Under the pieces are notes generated by a model, which was not told where the DNA came from, searched no databases, and saw only the letters and a program-made list of their open reading frames with translations. Made by a program: the position numbers and the translations under genes. From positions 1 to 12,554 of the forward strand of contig JAFUEG010000217.1 of the NCBI GenBank assembly GCA_017464045.1: a stretch of 12,554 bases of DNA. Reading direction: 5' to 3'. The stretch's first letter is position 1. Each line of letters opens with the position of its first letter. This document shows positions 1 to 5,675 of this stretch, piece by piece. This DNA is from Lachnospiraceae bacterium (GTDB lineage Bacteria > Bacillota_A > Clostridia > Lachnospirales > Lachnospiraceae).

Positions 1-2
1 CT

Positions 3-857
3 GGCTTTAAATTTACCATTAAAACCGTTAAGCTTGCTTTACAGGCAATTATATACGGCGACCTGTTTATGAGAGTCTTATATAGAACAAGACCTTACGA
101 GAAGGTTAAAGGTTCTGCCGATAAGCTTCATAAGAAATGGGAAAAAATATGTATAAAGAGTATTAAAGACGGAGGACGCGGATACAAGAAGATTATCAAA
201 GGCATAATTCACGACTTTGACAATCTCCCACTCAACGAAGAGGAAAGACGTCCACGTGTAGGTATAGTTGGAGAAATTCTTGTTAAATTCCTCCCATCTG
301 CCAACAATCATTTAGTTGAGCTTCTTGAATCAGAGGGTGCCGAAGCAGTTATGCCGGATTTACTTGATTTCTTCATGTACTGCTTCTATAACAACAATTA
401 CAAATATGAATTTTTAGGCAAATCCAAGAGTTCAGCCAACAAAGCCAACCTTGGTATATGGGCACTTGAAGTTCTTCGTAAGCCTCTTCGTGATGAACTA
501 AAAAAGAGTAATCGTTTTGAACCACCTGTTCATATAACCAAGCTTGCCGATTATGCAAGACCTATAGTTTCAATCGGCAACCAGACCGGTGAAGGCTGGT
601 TCTTAACAGGTGAAATGGTTGAGCTTATAAAGAGCGGTGCCGGCAACATAGTCTGCTGTCAGCCATTTGCATGTCTCCCTAACCACATAGTAGGCAAGGG
701 CGTAATCAAAGAATTAAGAAAATCATACCCTAAAGCCAACATAGTCGCAATCGACTACGATCCGGGAGCCTCCGAAGTTAATCAGGTTAACCGTATCAAG
801 CTCATGCTTGCAACCGCCCGCAAAAACATGCAGTCCACCAGCGAAGAAGCTGTATAA
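3..857 (+). CDS. Acyl-CoA dehydratase activase-type protein, C-terminal part (5' end outside window)
   Basis: The frame is open from the first bases of the window and ends in TAA, giving about 284 residues. The ATG at 69 is internal, because the preceding codons (through KTVKLALQAI) read smoothly into it. The sequence resembles the C-terminal third of the very long (~1400 residue) proteins that join a BadF/HgdC-type ATPase activase to DUF2229 and HgdB-like regions. Visible hallmarks are VGIVGEILVKF near bases 255-290, the cysteine cluster CCQPFACLP (bases 654-680) and a conserved tail with IDYDPGASEVNQVNRIK. In this family the cysteines are thought to hold an iron-sulfur cluster and the activase part drives ATP-dependent electron transfer to 2-hydroxyacyl-CoA dehydratases. 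The actual substrate of these stand-alone fusions is unknown. The gene is convergent with htrA and its stop lies 8 bases before a long palindromic repeat. The family call is from recognition; the N-terminal domains cannot be seen. Confidence 0.85.
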   Translation, partial: GFKFTIKTVKLALQAIIYGDLFMRVLYRTRPYEKVKGSADKLHKKWEKICIKSIKDGGRGYKKIIKGIIHDFDNLPLNEEERRPRVGIVGEILVKFLPSANNHLVELLESEGAEAVMPDLLDFFMYCFYNNNYKYEFLGKSKSSANKANLGIWALEVLRKPLRDELKKSNRFEPPVHITKLADYARPIVSIGNQTGEGWFLTGEMVELIKSGAGNIVCCQPFACLPNHIVGKGVIKELRKSYPKANIVAIDYDPGASEVNQVNRIKLMLATARKNMQSTSEEAV

Positions 858-865
858 CCCCCTCT

Positions 866-892
866 CTCACGGTATACTCCGGTTTCCCGCAT
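866..892 (+). repeat. Left arm of the outer 27-base inverted repeat
   Basis: It begins CTCACGGTATACTCC and ends TTTCCCGCAT. It is the exact reverse complement of 1553-1579 and starts 8 bases after the activase stop codon. Confidence 0.95.
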
Positions 893-897
893 GATGA

Positions 898-1200
898 CCG
901 ATATGAAAGCTTCTGCCAACAGGAAATGTCATATAGTCTTTTTAAGACAGAAAAGAAAAACAGATAGGCTGTTACAACACACCATCAATTTGTGAAATCA
1001 GAGCACTCATACTTTCGATATTCGCACGAAACCGAAAACTCGCTTCGCTCAAACAGTTCGGTTTCTGAGCGAATATCTTCAAGTATTCGTTGCTTATTTT
1101 ACACAAATCGGGCGAAAAGTTGTAACAGCCTATCTTTTTTCTTTTTCTGTCATAATTAAGTTTACAAAGCATTTCCTGTTGGCAGAAGCATTCATACCGG
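898..1200 (-). repeat. First ~300-base imperfect palindrome
   Basis: Arms pair in register around an axis near base 1048: 898-907 with 1191-1200 (one mismatch), 909-928 with 1170-1189 (20 of 20), 962-978 with 1119-1135 (17 of 17), 1017-1025 with 1069-1077 and 1028-1036 with 1057-1065. Between the matched blocks are partly pairing purine or pyrimidine tracts (about 945-961 with 1136-1151). The asymmetric apex contains ACTCGCTTCGCTC. Read on the minus strand, the core (967-1131) matches the core of the second palindrome. An RNA from either strand would form a very long rod. Confidence 0.9.
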
Positions 1201-1201
1201 T

Positions 1202-1236
1202 AGCTTAAAACCGCGTTAAAAACGCGATTTTAAGCT
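1202..1236. repeat. Short hairpin between the two palindromes
   Basis: AGCTTAAAACCGCG pairs with the right half ending CGCGATTTTAAGCT, with a single mismatch and an A-rich loop. It resembles a terminator stem but neither side has a T-run beyond the stem itself. A role as spacer hairpin or bidirectional terminator is inference. Confidence 0.6.
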
Positions 1237-1239
1237 GTG

Positions 1240-1546
1240 GGTATCTGTTTACCGCGTATATATGACTTCACACTTTAATAATCTTTATATAGGAAAGTAT
1301 ATGAAAAGGCTGCTACAACAACATTTTGTCCGATTTGCGTTAAATCAAAATCGAGAATCCGCATAGATTCGCTCAGAAATCGAGCTGTCTGAGCGTAGCG
1401 AGTTCTCGATTTCGTGCGAAGATAAAGGAATTGAGCTTATTGATTTAGCAAATTGATGACAAGTTGTGTATCAGCCTTATTCATATACTTTTCTATTTGG
1501 AAAAACTTCATGGTGTGAAGTTATATATACGCGGTAACATGATACC
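1240..1546 (+). repeat. Second ~300-base imperfect palindrome
   Basis: The outer arms 1240-1273 and 1513-1546 pair with few mismatches (shared core TTACCGCGTATATAT). Inner arms pair as GAAAGTATATGAA...GGCTG (about 1292-1312) with CAGCC...TTCATATACTTTTC (about 1472-1493). The apex has AATCGAGAA pairing with TTCTCGATT. The core 1308-1477 shares the asymmetric block GAGCG(T/A)AGCGAG...CGTGCGAA with the first palindrome read on the opposite strand. The flanking arms are unrelated to those of the first palindrome, so only the core is duplicated. Confidence 0.88.
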
Positions 1547-1552
1547 CACTCT

Positions 1553-1579
1553 ATGCGGGAAACCGGAGTATACCGTGAG
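1553..1579 (-). repeat. Right arm of the outer 27-base inverted repeat
   Basis: Exact reverse complement of 866-892. It ends 6 bases short of the htrA stop codon, so htrA and the activase gene are followed by the same sequence. Confidence 0.95.
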
Positions 1580-1585
1580 GAAGGA

Positions 1586-2878
1586 TTAGTTTTTCCTGCC
1601 AAGCTTCACTACTATTGTATCCTCAACGTATTCGTTATCCTTCATATATTTTACAGTTACTTCGACTTTTTCACCGGCTCTGTAGTACTCAAGCATATCT
1701 ACGAGGCCTTCTGCTGTAGATACCGACTGGCCATCAAATCTGGTTATAACATAATTTTTCTTAATTCCCGCCTTTTCAGCTGCTGATCCATCCAAAACCT
1801 CCGAAACAAGTACTCCGGCAGGAATACCATAAAGCTCAGAAGCTTCTGAAGTAACGGTTCCACATCTTATACCAAGACTAGCCTGATACTTTTCGTCAAC
1901 CTTTTCTCTAGTTTTTCTTGAAACCATTCCATCTATTATCTCTTCTACTTCACTCATAGGAATTGCATAGCCCATTCCTTCAACCTCAGTAGAAGCGTAT
2001 TTTGAGGAATTGATTCCTACTACTTCACCATTCATATTAAGAAGTGCACCGCCACTGTTGCCCGGGTTTATAGCTGCATCAGTCTGAATAAGAGGCAAAT
2101 CATTGGTATCTGTAGTTCTTTCTTTAGCACTTACTATACCGGTCGTAACAGACTGTCCGTAGCCCAGAGCATTTCCTATGGCTACAACCTGTTCACCAAC
2201 CTTAAGGTCATCAGAGCTGCCTATATTGGCTACTCTTATTGCATCCTTTGTATCATCTGATATAGTTTCCAACGGTACAACCACTATAGCTAAATCATAG
2301 CTTGAATCAACACTTTTTACCTTTGCATCATAGCTCTCACCATCGGAAAATACAACCGATACGTTTTCAGCAGATGCAACAACATGGTTATTGGTTACTA
2401 TAAGGAGCTCTGTATCATTTTCTCCTATTATTATTCCTGAACCTGCACCTTCAGTTTCATATTCGTATGTACCGAACATACCCTGATTTATCTGTTCAAC
2501 ACCTTTAACATTTATTGCCACTATAGATGGCATAACATTTTCTGCGATAGCTGAAACATCAAGTGTTCCACTTGATAAAGAATTATTATCGACTGTAGAT
2601 GCTGTCTGAATTATCTCATCGGTTGTTGTCTTTTCTTCATCCTTTGATGTATCTGTTTTAGCATCTGCAACACCGGAATTTTCAAGGTCATCCAATGTCT
2701 CACTTACAATCTCACTTATATTCTTTTTTTCCGTAATTCCATTAAGCTTGTCCGATGCCACAAGATTAAATACTCCTCCGGCAACTCCTCCAAATACTGC
2801 TGCAGTCGTAACAACCGCAACTGCTTTCTTAAAAAATCTGCCTGTCTTACTTGTTTTCTTTAATGTCTCCTGTTTCAT
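1586..2878 (-). CDS. htrA: Membrane-anchored HtrA/DegP-type serine protease with one PDZ domain
   Basis: A 430-residue protein of usual length for Gram-positive HtrA. The order is: basic cytoplasmic tail (1-18), one membrane anchor rich in A/V/G (about 19-41), an acidic Ser/Thr-rich linker (about 42-105), a trypsin-like domain (about 108-322) and a PDZ domain (about 333-428). The catalytic triad is His165 (TNNHVV), Asp195 (SSYDLAIV) and Ser275 (NPGNSGG). Known members degrade or refold misfolded proteins outside the membrane. An in-frame ATG exists at 2935, but it lies upstream of the likely -10 box and has no ribosome binding site. The start at 2878 (MKQETLKK) has AAGGAAG 11 bases before it, so it was chosen. 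The gene is monocistronic. Its stop abuts the palindromic element, and an inverted repeat around its promoter suggests regulation. Confidence 0.95.
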   Translation of the reverse strand: MKQETLKKTSKTGRFFKKAVAVVTTAAVFGGVAGGVFNLVASDKLNGITEKKNISEIVSETLDDLENSGVADAKTDTSKDEEKTTTDEIIQTASTVDNNSLSSGTLDVSAIAENVMPSIVAINVKGVEQINQGMFGTYEYETEGAGSGIIIGENDTELLIVTNNHVVASAENVSVVFSDGESYDAKVKSVDSSYDLAIVVVPLETISDDTKDAIRVANIGSSDDLKVGEQVVAIGNALGYGQSVTTGIVSAKERTTDTNDLPLIQTDAAINPGNSGGALLNMNGEVVGINSSKYASTEVEGMGYAIPMSEVEEIIDGMVSRKTREKVDEKYQASLGIRCGTVTSEASELYGIPAGVLVSEVLDGSAAEKAGIKKNYVITRFDGQSVSTAEGLVDMLEYYRAGEKVEVTVKYMKDNEYVEDTIVVKLGRKN

Positions 2879-2889
2879 TTTAAAATCAA

Positions 2890-2896
2890 CTTCCTT
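2890..2896 (-). promoter_or_regulatory. Ribosome binding site of htrA
   Basis: AAGGAAG on the minus strand, 11 bases before the ATG at 2878. The spacing is slightly long, but it supports this start over the in-frame ATG at 2935. Confidence 0.6.
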
Positions 2897-2907
2897 TCCG
2901 TCATTGA

Positions 2908-2935
2908 ATGTATCCTTATAATAGCAAGGATACAT
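2908..2935 (-). promoter_or_regulatory. Probable htrA promoter inside a 10-base inverted repeat (candidate operator)
   Basis: A perfect inverted repeat, ATGTATCCTT (2908-2917) and AAGGATACAT (2926-2935), is separated by 8 bases. On the minus strand the gap carries an extended -10 box, TGC followed by TATTAT (2918-2926), with no good -35. A regulator bound to the dyad would cover the -10. The expected transcript would start near 2911 and have a ~30-base leader with the ribosome binding site. The dyad is seen; its operator role is inference, and I do not recognise the cognate regulator. Confidence 0.55.
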
Positions 2936-3041
2936 TAAGTAAAACTTAAATTATTATCTTTAATTTAGACATATATTAAATCTATTTTTTGACAGAATTT
3001 TGATGAAAATTTGTTTTTATTGTGAACAAATAAACGTTTCA

Positions 3042-3249
3042 CGGACGTGAACCTTGTCACATACTAAAGTTTACAACTGTATATAAAAATGTACTCGCAT
3101 GGCACGTGTTACTTAACGCCATGCTAAGCACATTTTTATATACAGTCTGTAATTTTCGTAAAATATAACAAGGCTCACGCTATGCTTAGTACATTTTTAT
3201 GTGTAGTCTGATAATTGTATCAAATAAAGATGTGACAAGGCTCACGCCC
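3042..3249. repeat. Three copies of a ~65-base repeat, one inverted and two direct
   Basis: Copy 1 is 3042-3103, read on the minus strand. Copies 2 (3118-3180) and 3 (3182-3249) are on the plus strand, head to tail. All share ATGC(T)NAGNACATTTTTAT at one end, a T-rich AT middle, and (TG)TGACAAGG(C/T)TCACG at the other end. Differences between copies are scattered substitutions and small indels, so they are diverged. They lie in the 393 bases between the htrA start and the DUF1980-type gene, downstream of the latter and upstream of htrA. They are not CRISPR: one copy is inverted and the two direct copies abut with no spacer. They look like an interspersed intergenic repeat family. Confidence 0.85.
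3076..3146 (-). terminator. Long hairpin formed by repeat copies 1 and 2, possible terminator of the CobW operon
   Basis: Because copies 1 and 2 are inverted, 3076-3103 pairs with 3118-3146 over about 28 bases (ACTGTATATAAAAATGT...GCATGGC) with a 14-base loop. It lies ~125 bases downstream of the last gene of the CobW operon on the minus strand. There is no clean T-run after the stem, so termination is only a possibility. Confidence 0.4.
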
Positions 3250-3271
3250 CATGAAATACTTAAATATCTGT

Positions 3272-4234
3272 TTAGTTGAAGTATACAAGTTCTTCGGCTG
3301 CAGGTGATGTCATGGCAACCTCCGAAACCTTAATAACAGGACCGTCTCCTTCAAACTCAGGATAGTATTCCTTTCCAACCTCACCGGTGACCATAACCCA
3401 TTGCCTGTCTTTTAATTTTTTCGCACCCTTATAATATGCTTTAAAGCCAACAAATGCTATATCATCCGCACAGCAGGTCATAGCAAATCTTCCCGGAACA
3501 AATTCATTTTCATTGTATTCCTTAGGCTTATGAACCATAGCCTTAAAATGTACCTTCTTGCCTACATACTTATCGGGATTATCACAGGCATCTATATAGA
3601 AAAGTCCAAAGTCCTCTTCCTCAAGATCGATAACCGGCTGATTAATATCATAAGGAAGAAATACCTCATCATCCCCGACTTCAGCCAAACCATCCTTATT
3701 TTCAAATATAACCTGTGCTCTTCTGTTGACAGCACGAAGACTTCTTCTGTACTCAGCCTTCTTTGTATTTTCATCGCATCTGTTAAAGATAATCATATCA
3801 GCTGTAGAAAGCTGTTCCATCATCATGGCCTTCATATTGGCTATATATACATCGAAGGTCTGTGCATCCACAAAGGTTATAACCTGAACTATTGTCCATC
3901 CCTTAGGAACTCTTACAGAAAAAAGCTTTTCCATCTTCCATGTTCCGTTATATTCAATCATAACTCTTGTAGGATTATATTTATCCTGCAAATCAAGCAG
4001 ATGTTCAGTATTGATATCCTTATCCTCAATATACTCAACAAATATATTTCTTTTCTTAAGGTCGTCTACATCATACTCCTCTATTCCTTCCTCACACACA
4101 AGTAAAAGTGTAGGCTCACCCTCGGTAAAATTTCTATCTATAAGCGTTTCCTTGGCAAAGGTTGTCTTACCGCTTTCCAAGAAACCAAGAAACATATAAA
4201 TAGGTATTTCTTCTATCTGTTCCTGACTTTTCAT
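3272..4234 (-). CDS. CobW-like P-loop GTPase fused to a DUF1980 (YcgQ-type) C-terminal domain
   Basis: A 320-residue protein with two parts. Residues ~8-200 are a COG0523/CobW-type nucleotide-binding domain: Walker A GFLESGKTT at 17-25 and a G4-like NRCD at 151-154. Residues ~205-320 resemble the TIGR03943/DUF1980 domain, with the signature RFAMTCCADDIAFVGF at 249-264. The usual CobW metal site CxCC is absent, and the ENEFG block is replaced by CEEGIEEYD (47-55). This protein is therefore unlikely to bind zinc the way typical members do. DUF1980 proteins are usually encoded beside a UPF0718-type permease; none is in this window. The start has AAGGGA ~10 bases upstream. It follows the His-rich CobW gene by 26 bases on the same strand, so the two are probably cotranscribed and may act together in metal trafficking. 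That role is inferred. Confidence 0.8.
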   Translation of the reverse strand: MKSQEQIEEIPIYMFLGFLESGKTTFAKETLIDRNFTEGEPTLLLVCEEGIEEYDVDDLKKRNIFVEYIEDKDINTEHLLDLQDKYNPTRVMIEYNGTWKMEKLFSVRVPKGWTIVQVITFVDAQTFDVYIANMKAMMMEQLSTADMIIFNRCDENTKKAEYRRSLRAVNRRAQVIFENKDGLAEVGDDEVFLPYDINQPVIDLEEEDFGLFYIDACDNPDKYVGKKVHFKAMVHKPKEYNENEFVPGRFAMTCCADDIAFVGFKAYYKGAKKLKDRQWVMVTGEVGKEYYPEFEGDGPVIKVSEVAMTSPAAEELVYFN

Positions 4235-4260
4235 TTTAATCTATCCCTTCATTGTTTGAT

Positions 4261-5454
4261 TCACGCAAGCTTAAAGAGTTCCTTAAGCATATCTTCCTTA
4301 AGTTCACTTCCGATTACACAAAGCTTACCGGTATAATCAGGCTTGCCATCTCTAATCTCGTACTCACCCGGTACAAGATCAAAGTATATCCAGTCAGCGC
4401 CTGTACCTGCAACTATTCCCTTAGCTCTTAATATAACTCCATACTTATCGGACTCATAAGCAAGTACCTCAAGTATTTCCTTCATCTCGTCCTTATCATA
4501 CTTCTTAGCTGTCTCAAGTCCCCAGCTGCTAAATACATCGTCAGCATGATGATGGTGGTGATGGTCATGGTCGTGATGACATCCACAGGAGCACTCCTCT
4601 CCATGTTCGTGGTGATGATGGTGCTCATGCTCATCTTCATCCTCGTCATCATCGTGATGATGGTGATGCTCATGCTCGTCTTCATCCTCGTCTTCATCGT
4701 GGTGATGATGATGTTGCTCATGCTCGTCTTCATCCTCGTCTTCATCGTGGTGATGATGGTGATGGTGCTCATGCTCATCTTCATCATGGTCATGATGGTG
4801 ATGATGTTCATGCTCGTCATGAAGCTTCTTTGCCTGCTCAATAAGTGCTTCAAGTGTATTTGCATGCTCCATGGCATCAAGGATAACCTTTCCTTCTATC
4901 TCCTCCCAAGGAGTAGTGATTATAGCACAATCCTTGTTATGCTCTCTTAAAAGTGCAACTGTATCATTAATCTTCTTTTCATCGACATTCTGAGTACGGC
5001 TTAAAACTATGGTTCCTGCACTTTCTACCTGATTATTAAAGAACTCACCAAAATTCTTCATGTACATTTTACACTTTTGTACATCTACAACTGTTGTAGC
5101 ACTGTTTATAACTACGTCAGCGTGCTCCTTAACATCCTCAACAGCCTTCATTACATCAGAAAGCTTTCCGACTCCTGACGGCTCGATTATTACTCTGTCC
5201 GGTGCAAAATCATCTATAACCTTCTTTAACGCTTCACCGAAATCACCTACAAGAGAACAGCAGATACAGCCTGAATTCATCTCGGTAATTTCAACACCGG
5301 CTTCCTTAAGAAATCCACCGTCGATTCCTATCTCACCAAATTCATTTTCAATTAACACAAGCTTCTCACCTGAAAATGCCTGGTCAATGAGCTTCTTTAT
5401 AAGTGTTGTCTTACCTGCACCTAAAAAACCTGAAATAATATCTATCTTTGTCAT
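4261..5454 (-). CDS. CobW/COG0523 metal-chaperone GTPase with a giant His/Asp/Glu-rich insert
   Basis: A 397-residue protein. It has Walker A GFLGAGKTT (9-17), ENEFGEIGID (36-45), the metal motif GCICC (62-66), EPSGVG (91-96), an altered G4 region SRTQNVD (152-158) where NKxD is usual, a metal-binding insert at 212-303, and a CobW C-terminal domain (about 304-397). The insert has about 44 histidines in 92 residues, alternating His runs with Asp/Glu runs, plus a CSCGC cluster (288-292). Known family members use GTP to deliver zinc, cobalt or other metals to client proteins. His-rich inserts are common but this one is unusually long. The start is supported by AAGGAGG (5465-5471) 10 bases upstream. 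It is first in a two-gene operon with the DUF1980-fused paralogue. The metal is unknown; zinc, nickel or cobalt are all possible. Confidence 0.9.
   Translation of the reverse strand: MTKIDIISGFLGAGKTTLIKKLIDQAFSGEKLVLIENEFGEIGIDGGFLKEAGVEITEMNSGCICCSLVGDFGEALKKVIDDFAPDRVIIEPSGVGKLSDVMKAVEDVKEHADVVINSATTVVDVQKCKMYMKNFGEFFNNQVESAGTIVLSRTQNVDEKKINDTVALLREHNKDCAIITTPWEEIEGKVILDAMEHANTLEALIEQAKKLHDEHEHHHHHDHDEDEHEHHHHHHHDEDEDEDEHEQHHHHHDEDEDEDEHEHHHHHDDDEDEDEHEHHHHHEHGEECSCGCHHDHDHHHHHHADDVFSSWGLETAKKYDKDEMKEILEVLAYESDKYGVILRAKGIVAGTGADWIYFDLVPGEYEIRDGKPDYTGKLCVIGSELKEDMLKELFKLA
4546..4821 (-). repeat. In-frame tandem repeat coding the His/acidic insert
   Basis: About four units of roughly 45-48 bases encode the pattern (D/E)n-H-E-(H/Q)-Hn. 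Units differ mainly by synonymous CAT/CAC and GAT/GAC/GAG/GAA changes and by whole-codon gains. Every length change keeps the frame, which argues for selection on the protein. Such a tract should vary in length between strains by slippage or recombination. Confidence 0.85.
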
Positions 5455-5481
5455 GTCAATCTTTCCTCCTTATGCCTGACA

Positions 5482-5499
5482 TTATAAATACATTTATAA
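5482..5499 (-). promoter_or_regulatory. AT-rich dyad in the leader of the CobW operon
   Basis: TTATAAAT, two bases, ATTTATAA: a perfect 8-base dyad 28 bases before the CobW start and just upstream of its ribosome binding site. Position fits an operator or leader hairpin. It does not match the Zur/Fur consensus as I know it (TCGTAAT- or TGATAAT-type 7-1-7). In DNA this AT-rich the dyad could be chance. Confidence 0.3.
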
Positions 5500-5551
5500 A
5501 TATTTTGATATAAACATATATACACCAAAAAATTATTTCTTTATCATTACT

Positions 5552-5579
5552 ATTTTAACCATTCTTTTAAAACTGTCAA
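5552..5579 (-). promoter_or_regulatory. Sigma-A-type promoter for the CobW operon
   Basis: On the minus strand TTGACA (5574-5579), 16 bases, TAAAAT (5552-5557). Transcription would begin near 5545 and leave a ~90-base leader containing the AT dyad and AAGGAGG. A near-palindrome, AATCCATTAATAGATT (5609-5624), lies upstream of the -35. The rest of the 5455-5675 interval is featureless AT-rich DNA. Confidence 0.65.
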
Positions 5580-5675
5580 CCATATATTTCAATCATATTT
5601 TCATAATAAATCCATTAATAGATTCAATTATTTATCAAGAAATCTAATCATTGTATCATAATGAATGAATAATTT

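Larger units (their letters stand above)
866..1579. repeat. Composite nested palindromic element filling the convergent intergenic space
   Basis: The 728 bases between the activase stop and the htrA stop hold no credible gene. They are almost wholly made of inverted repeats: an outer perfect 27-base inverted pair (866-892 with 1553-1579), a ~300-base imperfect palindrome (898-1200), a short hairpin (1202-1236) and a second ~300-base imperfect palindrome (1240-1546). The cores of the two palindromes are related to each other in opposite orientation. No transposase and no target-site duplication is evident. It could be a non-autonomous (MITE-like) insertion later duplicated as an inverted copy, an expanded bidirectional terminator, or a structured RNA. 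The palindromes are directly visible; the origin is inference. Confidence 0.9.

Noticed and set aside
972..1172. A 66-codon minus-strand ORF inside the first palindrome
   Set aside because: Its sequence is made of palindrome arms, no ribosome binding site and no protein-like composition.
1553..1786. A 77-codon plus-strand ORF starting in the right repeat arm
   Set aside because: Runs antisense through the 3' end of htrA; no support.
2879..2935. An N-terminal extension of htrA from the ATG at 2935
   Set aside because: No ribosome binding site, and the ATG is upstream of the probable -10 box and within the dyad.
3042..3249. CRISPR array
   Set aside because: Three diverged units of ~65 bases, one inverted, with no constant repeat/variable spacer alternation and no cas genes.
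3530..4105. A 191-codon plus-strand ORF
   Set aside because: Antisense to the well-supported CobW-DUF1980 gene; composition is that of antisense AT-rich DNA.
4482..4880. A 132-codon minus-strand ORF rich in Met/Ile/Thr
   Set aside because: Frame-shifted reading of the same repeats inside the CobW gene.
4546..4950. A 134-codon plus-strand ORF rich in Met/Val opposite the His-rich insert
   Set aside because: It is the mirror of the CAT/CAC and GAT/GAC codon repeats of the CobW gene and has no ribosome binding site.
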